From NCBI GenBank assembly GCA_034359265.1, contig CP136892.1, positions 16,788,501 to 16,852,500 of the forward strand: a DNA stretch of 64,000 nucleotides, given 5' to 3'. The notes under the pieces are model-generated. The model ran no database searches. It saw nothing but the letters and a program-made list of their open reading frames with translations, and was not told where the DNA came from. Both the position numbers and the translations under genes were made by a program. How positions within the stretch are numbered: position 1 is the stretch's first letter; each line of letters starts with the position of its first letter. This stretch comes from Canna indica (taxonomy: Eukaryota; Streptophyta; Magnoliopsida; Zingiberales; Cannaceae). Shown here piece after piece: positions 42,480 to 54,700 of the stretch.

Positions 42480-44155
42480 AATCTCACGAAGGCGGTGGCG
42501 GCGGCGGAGGCGGTGGAGTCGACAACGACTGGGTCGGGAGCGTCTATTGGGTCGAGGAGGATGACGGATGCGACATCATCGGTAGAAGACCAGCGTGAGA
42601 CGTAATCTGAGTGAGGAGTGTCTGCATGTTTTGGATAGTCTGTCTCAACTCGTCATTTGCTCGCCTCTGCTCCTGCATCTCCAGCCTCTGCTCTTCCATC
42701 ACCTATCTCTGCTGCGTGAGCTCCGACTCCATGGCCGCTATCTGGCTTTGGTCTTGCGCTCGGGATGACGAGGGTCGCTCACCCGCAGTCAGAGGGGTCG
42801 GTGCTCCAAGTGGCCCGAGCCTGGAGCGTGCATGGCCACTGTCTACAAAGCCATAAACACGGCCGTGCTCCCAGCCACCTGCGGCCTCCACCCAAATACC
42901 TGTGTCGAACTCCTCCGATGTGCCTCCACGCTCGATCACAGTCCTCGTGTAAGTTTCTTACACATGTTTATATTTTAAGTATATATAAACTATAAATAAA
43001 AATTGTGTAAATCAAATAGACAATATATAAATACTTACCATTATATACGAGGCTCTGCTATCAATGTAGTCCCCGCTCCTCGTCGACGATGGTGGGTGCG
43101 CTCAAACACCTCCATCATCGACGGGCGTTGGACGGTGCCGTCCTCCGCCACTCGCGTCTTACATTAGAAAACAAATACACTAATATCATTATACACAATA
43201 TAATTTAATTAAAAATAATTAACTTATACATATCATACGACGCTCATGAACCGCAAAAGAGATGGAGTCACCAGTGTGGGGCGCGCTCGTGCCATCCCCC
43301 TCGGACATACGGTTTCTCGACGCAGTCCGGGAGACCTCCTGCCACTCAGGAGTGTCCCACCGCTCAACGAGCTGGTCCCACACAAGGCCAGGAATCCACT
43401 CGAGGCGTGTCCCTAACTCTGCCCTATCTGTGTGGCCCCCAGCCATCTCATCATGGTCTGACAGGCCTGCTGAAGTAGCCCGTTATAGTGAGCACGGGCA
43501 ACACGTTCCCTTGCAGCCTCCATAATAATGGTTTGTTCCTTCGGTCATGTATAATGAGCCTGCAAAAAAATTATTATTATCGATGAATATTTAACATTAA
43601 CATTAATTTAATAAATATACTTACCGTGAACTCTTGCCACAACAAATCTATATGCTCACGGGGCACGTGAGACCATGTAGGCCATGCCCCGTGCATAAAC
43701 TTTCGGATCGTCCCCGCTATCATGCGGGGGACGTCCTCCTGCTCAAATCTGCACAAAATATAAATTCATAATATGATATTTTGAAATAAATAAATTATAA
43801 GAAATAATTGATGCATATACTTATCATCTTCCGCGCACACTAACTACTCTGCGCAGTGCTCCCTCGGTTGGCGGAGGGAGAATTATGTTAGGCCCTCGTG
43901 GCCTACGTCTCGAAGATGACGGTCCTGGATCGACTGAAAGGATGGTGGCTAGAGCTGGGGGAATGGTGGATGGATCAAGTGGGGGAATGGTGGCCGGACC
44001 AGGTGGGGGAATGGTGGCTGGAGGTGGGGGGATGATGGCTGGAGGTGGGGGATGGTGGTGGAAGACGAAGGGTCAGTAGGTACAGGTGGGGTGGGTGGTA
44101 ATCGTCGGGGGGTCCTACGAGGAATGACTCCTCGAGAACTGATATCTCGAACCAT
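42480..44155 (-). pseudogene. CACTA-4 Ptta/En/Spm partner protein, broken
   Basis: Exon-like blocks on the minus strand match, in order, those of the intact protein at 57240-51796. A P-rich start (MVRDISSRGVIPRRTPRRLP) is followed by EDVPRMIAGTIRKFMHGAWP with WSHVPREHIDLLW (43760-43625). Next come a middle block with a D/S-I-S-F-A-V-H motif (43270) and a VFERTHHRRRGAG block (43130-43050). The C-terminal block (42939-42480) has WEHGRVYGFVDSGHARSRLG, Q/E-rich coiled coil and a poly-proline end. Stops (for example TAG in the coiled coil near 42703) and frameshifts are present. The family accompanies TNP2 in CACTA elements. Confidence 0.75.
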
Positions 44156-44179
44156 AGCTGTAAAAATTTAATATAATTA

Positions 44180-47100
44180 GATTATATATAATAGATTAAT
44201 AAATATATTTAATAATTGAGTATATACTTCACATTTACAATTATTCATCATCGTTATTATCATCATCCGTGTAATACTCTTCTTCTTGTTCTTCTGTATG
44301 TGAATCTTAAAATTCTTCTTCGTCTCCCTCATCTTCATTATGTTCTTCCTCAACTTCATTATCGTCGTCATCAACATATTCTATTTCCAATTGAACTAAC
44401 TCTGTGTCATCATCCTCGAGTATTGAACTAACTCATTCCACTTCGGAAGGATCTTCTTCTTGATAGAAGTCATCTGCTAGCTCATTATCTCCAACTATCG
44501 GGTCAATTTTTCCTCTGGCTTTAGTCTTACAGACTACACGTCAATCTACCCTATCTTTCTTTCGAGACGAATACTGCACATAATATACTTGTTCAGCTTG
44601 AGATGCCAATATAAATGGTTCATTTGAAGCCAATTTTGATTTGTAATTGACCTCAAACTAATGACATTTAAAAAGGGCAACTGATTTACATCCGAAAAAT
44701 TATAATTCAATGACTTCTTCCAATAGTCCGTAAAAGTCAACATCACATTCAACATACGTTGTCCCTTTGACGCAGACCCTGACATTCATAGTCTTTTTTG
44801 TAGATGAATATTCAAGTGTGTGAAATTTATATCCATTGACAAAATAACCATTAAAACACTAAACAAGTCGTGCCGGTCCGCTATCAAACTCAAAGATTTG
44901 GTTATCTATTTCGCCTCTGTGTTCTGTGCTGTAAGCTTGAAACCAATTAGGGAACTCACGATTCCGTAATTTTTCTAATTCCTCATCGCTGTAAATTAAG
45001 CATTTTGTCACCATCTCAATGTCAAATATTTCAATGAACTTCTCAATCTCTGGAGAGTTTAGTAAAACATACAAGTAGGTCAAATAGTACTCTTCATCGT
45101 TTAAGAATCGAGACGGACAAGAACCCAAAGCACGACCGGGGTAACAAAAGATTGTTAAACAACCATTTGATGGTCGAGCTCCCCCGTCTGATGGTTGAGC
45201 TCCCTCCGTGGAAGACGATTAAGTCTTGTCTTCATGGTTGATTCAAAATAAAATGAGTAGAAAGTTGAAATTTCTTGAATTATATATGCTTCTGACATGG
45301 AACCTTCAACTGCGGTCGTGTTCTTTACTTCTTTCTTCAGACGATTCATGTATCTTTCAAATAAGTACATCCACCGGTATTGAACGAGGCAACCAACTCG
45401 TGCCTCGTATGCTAAGTGTATCGGTAAATGCTCCATCGAGTCAAAAAATGCACGAGGGAAAAATTACTCTAGCTTGCATATGATTTCAACAATATTATTT
45501 TCAAGTGCTGACATATCTTCGACTTGAAGTACATTTGCACAAATGTTTCTGAAAAACATACTTAATTCTGTCAACGGACCCCAAATCTTATCATGCAGAT
45601 GATCTCGAAACACGACCGAAAGCAATCTCTGTATGAATACATGACAATCGTGGCTCTTCATCCCCGATATTTTGCATTCATCGACGTTTAACATCGAGAT
45701 AAGTTTTAGGCATATCCATCGGCCAATTTGAGTTCTTTGATCCATTGATACACATCTTTCATCTGTTGTTTATTTAACACATACGGTGCCTTTGGCTTAT
45801 GAAGTCGTCCGTTGACCTCTTGCAATTCTAACTCAGGTCTCTTACAATGTATTTTTACATCATGTCGGGCCTTCACATTATCTTTAGTTTTGTCGAAAAT
45901 ATCCATAACTGTGTTAAAAATATTATCAAACATATTTTTTTCAATGTGCATGACGTCCAAATTATGCCGAATCGGTAATGAACTTCGACCATTCTCGAAG
46001 ACTAAAGGATTTTGAGTGTTCCATGCAATACGGGCAAGAGAGTCGCCCATGCGTAAAGTGAAGTTTCGCTTCCGGTGAAATCATTGATTGTCCACAATAT
46101 AGCAGCTCGTAAAGTGAAGTTTCGCTTCCGGTGACAATAGTAAGTGATAACTCTCTCAGCCCACAATGTTTTGAGTTCATCAATTAGGGGACGGAGAAAC
46201 ACGTCAATTTCTTTGCGAGGACTCCTAGGACCCGGAATAATCATCGAAAGATAGATAAATTCATCTTTCATACACATTGAGGGTGACAAATTATAAACTG
46301 TTAACAACACTGGCCATACTGAATACGGAGTTGCTGAATTACCAAACAAATTAAAACCATATGTGCACAATCCCAACCTGATATTTCTAGTCTCCCCAGC
46401 AAATTAAGGATAACACCTACCAAAATGTTTCCATGCTTCACTGTCGGATGGATGAGTCATTATTGTATCATCACGACTTCTTGCATGCCAACTCATATAG
46501 GGGGCAGTCTTTTCCGACATGAATAATCTTTGAAGTCTCTGTGTCAGTGGAAAATACCGAAGCACCTTAAAGGGAATATTTTTTTGTCAGACCGATTTCT
46601 TCTTCTTGTAAGGAGGATGTTCACATACCGGGCATTGCTCTAACTGTGCATTTTCTTTATAATATAAAATACAGTTATTTGGGCACGCGTGTATCTTTTT
46701 GTACCCAAGCCCTAATTTTCTCATCAATTTTTTTGTCTTATAAAAGGTTGGCTCAAACTTGTTATTTGGAGGTAGCATACCATTGATATAGCTTGCAATC
46801 CGATCAAACGCAACCCCGTTGTTATTACAATCGGACTTGATGTTCAGGAGTTGTGTCATTGCCGAAAATCTTATATAATTAGGACAATTCTCATACAACG
46901 GTTCATCGGCAGCTTTCAACATCTCGTAAAATTCTTTAGCCTCCTTATTCGGCAATTCAATCTGTATCGCAAGTTGTTCTTCAGTGACTTCAACTGTCGT
47001 AGTATCTGGTGGCACTATCGTCTCAGTAACTGACTCAATATTATCATTTAAATGGAATTGTCTTCCAAGTCTATCCAAAATTATTGTTCTATAAGGATTA

Positions 47101-47285
47101 GGTGGATTGGAAGAAACATCAGTAGAAGAAGATTCACAATGAGTTTGGAGGAGAGGAAGCATACCAGAAGGGGGAGGTTCACCGGCGGTGATTGACGGCG
47201 GCGACAACAGGCAGCAACTCCGCGGCAACTTGGCAGCGACAACGACGAGCAGAGAAGAAAGAGGAAGGGTCAGGCGCGAACGCAA
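44180..47285 (-). pseudogene. CACTA-4 TNP2-type transposase, broken
   Basis: Read leftwards from 47285, blocks colinear with the intact copy at 62531-58645 are NPPNPYRTI, NEEAKEFY-like AKEFYEML, ADEPLYENCPNY, KLGLGYKKIHACPNNC, MGLCTYGFNLFGN, FLRPLIDEL and RHNLDVMHIEKNMFDNIFN. Then come CHVFIQRLLSVVFRDHLHD, MEHLPIHLAYEARVG, EAYIIQEISTFYSFYFES, FPNWFQAYSTEHRGE and an acidic C-terminus. The N-terminal Transpos_assoc domain is absent: the frame there is a hydrophobic, unrelated start. Stops, frameshifts and a 27-bp duplicated segment (46052-46078 and 46108-46134) disable it. The exon holding YFES runs on without the intron seen in CACTA-6. Confidence 0.85.
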
Positions 47286-47758
47286 ATAAAAAGAATTTTC
47301 ACCGACGGCGCATCGGCCGTCGGAAACCCGTGGATCTATAATTTTATTATCACCAACGGCTCTTTTAGCCGTCGGTTAAGAGTGTTTTATATTCGTGCTG
47401 CGTTCGTGGCATTAAATAATAAGCGACGGCCCCAGTCAGCCATGGCTAATGACTTACTCATATCACCGACGGGGTATTGTAGCTGTCGCTACTAACCTAT
47501 TTTATTTTGCGCGCCCGATTACACTCATCACCAACGGCAACGACGCCCCCGCTAAGCCGTGTCTAAGAACTTATTTTATTTCGCACGCCCTGCGTGTCAT
47601 GATCTCTGAGCGATGGCTAAGGTCAGCCCTATGAGAGCCGCGGTTGATTTGGTTACATCAGCCACGGCCGTCGGGCCCGACGTAAAGCCGTGAATGATTC
47701 TGACAGCCCTAGCGACTGTCGCTGATACCCGTTGCTGATGTGGTATATTCTTGTAGTG

Positions 47759-47950
47759 GCGGAGCGCACCACTCGGCCTATCCGGCCCATTATTATCTCG
47801 TGTACAAAGCGCACCACTCGGTCTTTCCGGCTCAATATCATCTCGTGCGCCCAATAATGTCTTGTGCGCCGTGCGCACCACTCGGCCCAATAAGGCCCAA
47901 TAATATCTTGTGCATCATGCGCGCCACTCGGCCCAATAAGGCCCATTCTT
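47759..47950. repeat. ~45-bp tandem array, right part
   Basis: About four further units of GCGCACCACTCGG...CTCGTG follow, continuing the array interrupted by CACTA-4. The overlapping 97- and 129-residue frames on both strands are products of this repeat. Confidence 0.8.
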
Positions 47951-48713
47951 TCAACTTAGAGGACCACCAAACTCCTAAACATCCTTTCTTTCCCATGTCT
48001 TGCGTGCAGAACGTCGGTCCGCACCCGAATCTCAAACCTTCTACATCTAACCTTCCAATTATTCTACTCGAGGGCTATACCCTCATGTCAACATGTAAAA
48101 GTTCAACTTCACTACTGATATTTGGTTAAAATTTCTAGTATTTACAGCAAACCAGAAAATGTCGTACCGAGCTCGCAACCCGACTCGCGTAACATGCTCA
48201 ACGACAATTTCATCCTACTGTAATCATCTATAAATATGATTTGGAAAATCAAAGTTTTCAAAATCAGGGGTCGTTTAACATACACTCTAGTAGTATTGTT
48301 ATTACTCTTACCTTTTGGTTCATTTAATGTGCTAAAATAATAAGTTGCATTTGGTTAGGTAGCATTCCTCATGCAGTCTAGTGTTGGAAAATTTTGGCAT
48401 TTACTGAAAACAATGCTAAGCTATATTTATCAGAATGAAATAAGACTATTAGGCTTGAATGACTTAAGATAAACTACGATGCTACGATGCTGGAATTATC
48501 ATAAGGAATAATTTGGGAGATTGTATATTTATGCTGAAGCTAAATTTTTACAATATTGGTGGATCATTTTCAAAAATGATACTTATGAAAATATTTTGGA
48601 TGGATTAAGAATAACGGTTACAATACTTGAAAGTAGAGGTTTAATTTTGAATGAGTTCAACTTCAATCATATTCAACTAAATTAATTTGAATTAAACAAT
48701 TTTTTGAACAAAT
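47951..48713. other. Unassigned spacer
   Basis: No gene or element boundary could be supported here. The sequence GGGGTCGTTTAACATACA near 48267 looks like it could be a transposon end, but no partner was found. Confidence 0.4.
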
Positions 48714-48716
48714 TAA

Positions 48717-49532
48717 GGTGCTGTTTGGTTAGCGAAAATTATTTTCTGATTTGGTTTCTGTGAAACTGAAAACTTGGTTTTGGTTTCTAGTTTTCAGTTT
48801 TCTGAAAACGCGTTTGGTTAATAAAAACAATATCAGTTTTAGTTAGTTGAAATCAGTAAATATTTATTTGATTATAAAAAATAATATTAATTTTCCTTGA
48901 ACATTTTTAGTAGTAATTAAATGTTTAGTTAGTTTACAAAATTAAATATTTATTAATATGGTTACAAAATATTTAAATGATTTAATTAATTAAGTTATTG
49001 ATAATTTAAGATTTTTTTGTTCAATTAGATATAAAAATTAATTAATAGTTATTATAAAATTTCAAAAAAAAAATAAGTCCAATAATCTAAAATTAGGTTT
49101 GATTAAATTATAAATTGACCAACTTTAAGAAAATTGAGTTATTTAAAATTTGGGTTTGAGTCAATTAGATATAAATTGGTTTAATTATTTTATAAATTTA
49201 AGATAAAAGTTTGAGTTAAAAATGATGATTTTTATTTTTATTTTTAAAAATTCGATATAGTTTGATTTATTTTTAAATTAATGAATTTTATAAAAAATAT
49301 TTATAATTACAAAGTTGTCACAACATTTTAATAACGAAACCGACAGTCTCGAAACCACAGAAAATAACATTCTGTTGTTTTCATTTTTATTAAGAAAATT
49401 GGTTTCGTTTTCATTCTGGTTTCGATTCAGTTTCACAAAAACACTAAACCAAACACGTTTTCGTAAGCGGTTTTGGTTTCAATGAAACTGAAACCATGAA
49501 AACAGACTTGGTTTCGCTAACCAAACAGGCCC
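48717..49532. mobile_element. Harbinger MITE (816 bp), uninterrupted
   Basis: Ends GGTGCTGTTTGGTTAGCG and CGCTAACCAAACAGGCCC are inverted repeats flanked by TAA at 48714-48716 and 49533-49535. The AT-rich, noncoding interior matches the split copy at 9203-9263 plus 16149-16905. It serves as the reference for reconstructing that copy. Confidence 0.92.
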
Positions 49533-49751
49533 TAACAAACCTAAACAAGTTTGTTTAATCTGATTAATTAATTGGAATTGAATAGAATGTAATGTATAAC
49601 TATATATGATTTTAATTTTATAGAGAAAAAGAACTTTGATCTTTTTATTTGAAAATGAGAAAACCGAAATAAAATTCAAATGGAACAAATCTTTTTAAAT
49701 AAAATTAAACAAAACTGAAAATTACTGCTTTGATAGAGAAATAAGTTGCTT

Positions 49752-49861
49752 TTTTTTATAACAAATATAAAAACACAATAGATGAGCATACTAGGGATCG
49801 AACCCTAAATCTCTAGACAACATATAACATATTACCACCAATTATGCTACCCACAATTGGC
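49752..49861 (-). mobile_element. Short tRNA-derived SINE with 18-bp target-site duplication
   Basis: TAGAGAAATAAGTTGCTT occurs at 49734-49751 and again at 49862-49879, an exact 18-bp duplication typical of LINE-mobilised insertion. Between them the minus strand shows an RNA polymerase III A box (TAGCATAATTGG, fits TRGYNNARNNGG) and a B box GGTTCGATCCC 46 bp downstream. A short A-rich tail (ATAAAAAAA) lies against the second duplication. The body is only about 110 bp. The unit looks like a degraded or minimal tRNA, but it cannot fold a complete cloverleaf and is therefore called a SINE rather than a tRNA gene. Confidence 0.88.
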
Positions 49862-49915
49862 TAGAGAAATAAGTTGCTTATAATGATATTTTCCAAGTAA
49901 ATTATGGAAGATTCA

Positions 49916-51085
49916 CACTACAACAAAACCACAAAATTTTGACGTTAAAATATATTAAAATTTTGATGTTTCTTCCGCCGAAAAAAAAATTTAGATGCCT
50001 GCATGGTTGTCGAAAACGCGTGTATAACGACGGGCGTTGAAATGTAACTTTTCAACGTTTGGCTCGGGCGTCGAAATGTTACATTTCAACGTCTGGCTCA
50101 AGCGTTGAAACATTACATTTCAATGCCTGGATCAAGTGTCGAAACGTTACGTTTCGACGCCTGGCTCAGGCGTCGAAATTAGATTTCGACTCCTTTAAAA
50201 ATATATTTTTTAAACTTACCGACGCCTGTCAAAGGCATCGGTATGTTTTTTTTATTTTTATTTATAAAATCCGCGTGCAACGGAAATCGAGTAGGGCGGA
50301 ACGAGCGGGAACCAGTTCCGCCCGTTCGATCTTTGCCATGTGGTCGGGGCCTACGCGACGAATCTCCGCCTGTTCGATCTATGCCACGCGTCGAAAATCG
50401 AACGGTCGGCGCCTACGCTGCTCGATTTTTGCCACATGGCGGAGATCGAACAGGTGGTCGGTTCCGCTGCTCGATTTCCGCCGCGTGGCGAAAATCGAGC
50501 ATGCGCAGTTTGCCTGCTCGCGTATGTTCCAATTTTGCAGTGCGGAATTCAAGTTTTGAATTCCGCACTGCAATTTTTTTAAAATATTAATTAATTTTAA
50601 ATAAATCTAATTAAATGGAAATTAAAATTTAATTAAACAGAAATTTATATTTAGTTAAATAGAAATATGAGGAGAAGAAAAAATTATATGCTAACCTTTT
50701 AAAAATTTTGATGATTCGAACCGAAAATTTGAACAGCTTTGATAACCTAAAAAGAAGAAAATAAAAGAGGAGAGGATAAAAGAAAAAATAGATGAAGAGA
50801 AAGAAGAGACGGAAAGAAGAATAAAAATGAAAGAGGAGAAGAATGAAGAAGAATAGAGATATAAATAGAAGTAGAAAAATATATTTTTTAAAAAACAATT
50901 AAATTTTTTTAAGAAAAAATTGCGGGAGGCGGGAGATTTCCCGCCTCCAGCCTGCTGGGCAAATGCGCCCGCTAACCCGTGTCGTTGGCGCCAGTGGATG
51001 CAGGCGCGAGCTTGCGCGCCCGCTAACCTACGGCGTCAGTCGCCGGGGTGCTCAAGGCGTCGAAATATTTCGATGCCTTTGGATC
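49916..51085. mobile_element. CACTA-5, left portion, interrupted by CACTA-6
   Basis: Starts CACTACAACAAAACC at 49916 with TCA before it. The subterminal zone (50030-50200) has GCGT(C/T)GAAATGTTACATTT-type repeats. Then come a GC-rich block with ATCGAACGG words, an AT-rich leader (50580-50920), the palindrome GGCGGGAGATTTCCCGCC (50928) and a second GC-rich stretch. No gene is present; the 166- and 115-residue frames at 50059-50590 translate the GC-rich repeat block. Its right terminus is not visible because CACTA-6 begins at 51086. It is an inverted relative of CACTA-2. Confidence 0.75.
50030..50200. repeat. CACTA-5 subterminal palindromic repeats
   Basis: Four ~42-bp units alternate CGTTGAAA...TTTCAACG and GGCTC(A/G)(A/G)GCGT, giving short hairpins. 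Confidence 0.75.
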
Positions 51086-51099
51086 CACTACAAAAAAAA

Positions 51100-51540
51100 T
51101 AGGGTATCACCAACGGACAAAATCCATTGGTAATACTCAAAAATCCATTGGTAATACATTACCAACGGATTATCGGTTGGTAAATACGTCGGTGATGACC
51201 ATGCTAGGTATTACCAACGGATATTATTATATCCGTTGGTAACACCAACGGTAATTAAAGTTTGTTGGTAACACCAACGAAAAATATTATCCGTTGGTAA
51301 CACCAACCGACATATACTCTGTTGGTGATACCAACGGATCACTATTCGTTGGTGTCACCAACGGATCATAGTATGTTGGTATTACCTATGTTGGTATTAC
51401 CAACGGAGATAATATCCGTTGGGAATACCAACAGATATCATCCTTGTTTACGCTGACATATTCAACAAAGGTATCTGTTGGTATTACCAACTGACATCCG
51501 TTGGTATTACCAACAGAAACATTTGTTGCTAATACATTTT
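51100..51540. repeat. CACTA-6 subterminal repeats
   Basis: CCAACGGAT and ATCCGTTGG words alternate in both orientations at least fifteen times, with variable T/A spacers. They are likely binding sites for the element's regulatory protein, by analogy with En/Spm. Confidence 0.8.
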
Positions 51541-51795
51541 AATTAAAATGCTCATACCCATATGAATTTTCATTTTCCTGTATACAACCTATAATCACAC
51601 ATCAAATTTTTTATTTACCCAATCACAAATATATATACAAGTCAAGAAAAAAAATTCATATTTCATAACCAAAACCAAACATTTACAATCGAGTATATTA
51701 TCAAACAAATACAAACATTACTAAGTCAAATTTTCCCTAACATTATCCGAATTGTGTAGTGCAAAATCATAACCAAATACAAATCTTAACCAACA
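51541..51795. other. CACTA-6 3' untranslated/AT-rich region
   Basis: AT-rich sequence between the subterminal repeats and the partner gene stop codon; nothing else is visible. Confidence 0.5.
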
Positions 51796-54700
51796 TCATA
51801 ACCCAGATGGAGATGGAGGTGGAGGTGGAGGTGGAGTGGAAGCTGAAGGTGAATCTGTTGATTGCAAAGAGTTGATTGGAAAGCCGAGTTGTGTTAACAT
51901 CAACCGAACTTGAGCTTCCACTTGTGCTTGTACTTGCGACTGCACTTGTGATTGTTGTGATTGCATTGATGCTTCCAATTCAGTAATATACTGTCGCATG
52001 GATGTCATCTCAGTTTGCATTGCATTCCACTCATTCATTCGACCATGGCCCGATGTACTAGATTCTGCTGAGCTAGAACTCCCCATAATGGATTTAACAT
52101 TCTCTCGACATCCAAAACCGTAAACTCGATTATGAGATGGATGTCCAGAGGCATTAATCCATTCTTCTGGATCTAAAATGGGTTGTGATGCTACATCTGT
52201 ACCATACTTTTCTATGATCGATACATCATAAGCCTCCTGCACAATGTTTTATAAAAATAGTTAATTACGATATTTTAAAAAGAAGCAACAAATAAAATAA
52301 ATACATACCGCAACACTCTGCGATTTGTTGTCAATATAGTCACCCTCACCACTATTACGCTTATGAGTATGCTTAAACAACTCAAGATGGGTTGGGGGTC
52401 GGTTCAACTTTTCTTCCTACAAAAAATGACAAATAATATTTAATTAATAATATTTTAAAAAACATATAGGATAACAAATTCTATTAATATCATACCAATT
52501 TTCTTCGATGAGCCACAAATGAAATAGATCCACCTGTATGTCGTGTGACGTCACTATCTATCTCTTTCTTACGATTTTGACGAGCAACTTCGGATTTTCT
52601 CCTCCACTTCTCCGTGACCCAATGCTCACTAATTAGTTGATTCCACACATCTGGAGATATCCATGGAGGGCCAAATCCATTAGTTCGACTAATATCATCA
52701 GTATTGGCCTTTCTTTTCGCATAATTCCTTGCATCAGACATATTGTCAGAACAGCGTCGACAAGCTGTTCTATCCCATATTTCATGAACCTCGCTTGTCC
52801 TAGATGGATCCCAACGATAGACTGTCTGAAAAAAAGACAAATATGTTAATGAAATGATAGTTGACAATATTCTAAAAAAGTACCAATTTGATGCAATTAT
52901 ATGATCACACAATCAATCATGGCATATGCAGGTTTGATGCAGCCAACCTTCTTTACTTCAGCTAAATCTTTTGTGTACCAATAACATGATGAGTATGGGT
53001 TTGATGCAATTATATCATCTATTACTTCAGCTAAATCTTCTATTACTTCAGCTAAATCTTCTATTACTTCAGCTAAATCTTCTATTACTTCAGCCAATCT
53101 TCTATTGGTACACAATCAATAATTTGATGCAATTATATGATCACACAATCAATCATGGCATATGCAGGTTTGATGCAGCCAACCTTCTTTACTTCAGCTA
53201 AATCTTTTGTGTACCAATAACATGATGAGTATGGGTTTGATGCAATTATATCTTGGTCTAATGACTTTGTGCAGTAGAACATTATTTCTTGGTCTAATGA
53301 CTTTGTGCCAAAGAGAAAACATCTAGATAAGTAAAGCTAAAAAGCACCACATATCAGTCATGTAAACAAACTGGATACCTATTCAGTATCCTATATATGC
53401 CATGATTGATTGTAAAAATAACACATATCCTATATCAGTAAAGCTAGATAAGTAAAGCTAAAAAGCACCTATTCAGTATCCTATATCAGTCATGTAAACA
53501 AACTGGATACCTATTCAGTATCCTATATCAGTATCCTATTCAGTATCCTATATTAGTATCCTATATCAGTATACTTAGCATACCTATTCAGTATCCTATA
53601 TCAGTCAATATCAGTATCCTATGTGAGCTTCTTCAATTCCTATTCAGTATCCTGATACTAATATCCACATGAGCAGCATACTTAGCTTCTTCAAGTCTAC
53701 CATGGGATGGGGGCCAAAGTTCTTGATGCCTCTGTTTTCCCATCTGCAGAGGACAGTGAGGAAGGGGCCTGGGTGTTCTTAACTGAAAAGGCAGGATTTT
53801 TGGCAATACCAAAAGGCATAAATGTAAACAATTCCTATGGAACTTGGTGAGAAACTTTCTAGTATCAGTCAATATCAGTATCCTATATCAGTATGTAAAC
53901 AATTCCTATGTGATCTTTCAGTATCAGTCAATATCAGTATCCTATATCAGTATGTAAACTAAGCCGTATGTAAACTATATCAGTATGTAAACTTTCTAGT
54001 ATCAGTATGTAAACTTTCTAGTATCAGTCAATATCAGTATCCTATGTGAGCTTCTTCAATTCCTATTCAGTATCCTGATACTGATATCCACATGAGCAGC
54101 ATACTTAGCATACCTATTCAATATCTTATATCAGTCATGTAAACAAACTGGATACCTATTCAGTATCCTATATCAATATCCTATTCAGTATCCTATATTA
54201 GTATCCTATATCAGTATACTTAGCATACCTATTCAGTATCCTAGTATCAGTCAATATCAGTATCCTATGTGAGCTTCTTCAATTCCTATTCAGTATCCTG
54301 ATACTGATATCCACATGAGCAGCATACTTAGCATACCTATTCAGTATCCTATATCAGTCATGTAAACAAACTGGATACCTATTCAGTATCCTATATCAGT
54401 ATCCTATTCAGTATCCTATATTAGTATCCTATATCAGTATACTTAGCATACCTATTCAGTATCCTAGTATCAGTCAATATCAGTATCCTATGTGAGCTTC
54501 TTCAATTCCTATTCAGTATCCTGATACTGATATCCACATGAGCAGCATACTTAGCATACCTATTCAGTATCCTATATCAGTCATGTAAACAAACTGGATA
54601 CCTATTCAGTATCCTATATCAGTATCCTATTCAGTATCCTATATTAGTATCCTATATCAGTATACTTAGCATACCTATTCAGTATCCTATATCAGTCAAT

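Larger units (their letters stand above)
41872..47758 (-). mobile_element. CACTA-4, near full-length but decayed CACTA element
   Basis: The left end is CACTACTAGAATTG at 41872. The right end (reverse complement CACTACAAGAATATACC) stops at 47758. The flanks are ACG and GCG, a 3-bp duplication with one G/A difference. Subterminal CAGCGACGGCT-type repeats occupy about 41890-42240 and 47290-47745. Minus-strand genes are a full-length but broken TNP2 transposase (47285-44180) and a broken partner protein (44155-42480). It resembles CACTA-1 in protein and terminal sequence, and belongs to the same broad lineage. Confidence 0.9.

Noticed and set aside
49780..49861. Possible tRNA gene on the minus strand
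   Set aside because: A and B boxes are present but the acceptor stem does not pair, and exact 18-bp duplications plus an A-rich tail show a SINE.
50059..50590. 166- and 115-residue frames
   Set aside because: They run through GC-rich subterminal repeats of CACTA-5 in two frames and both strands with no conserved motif.
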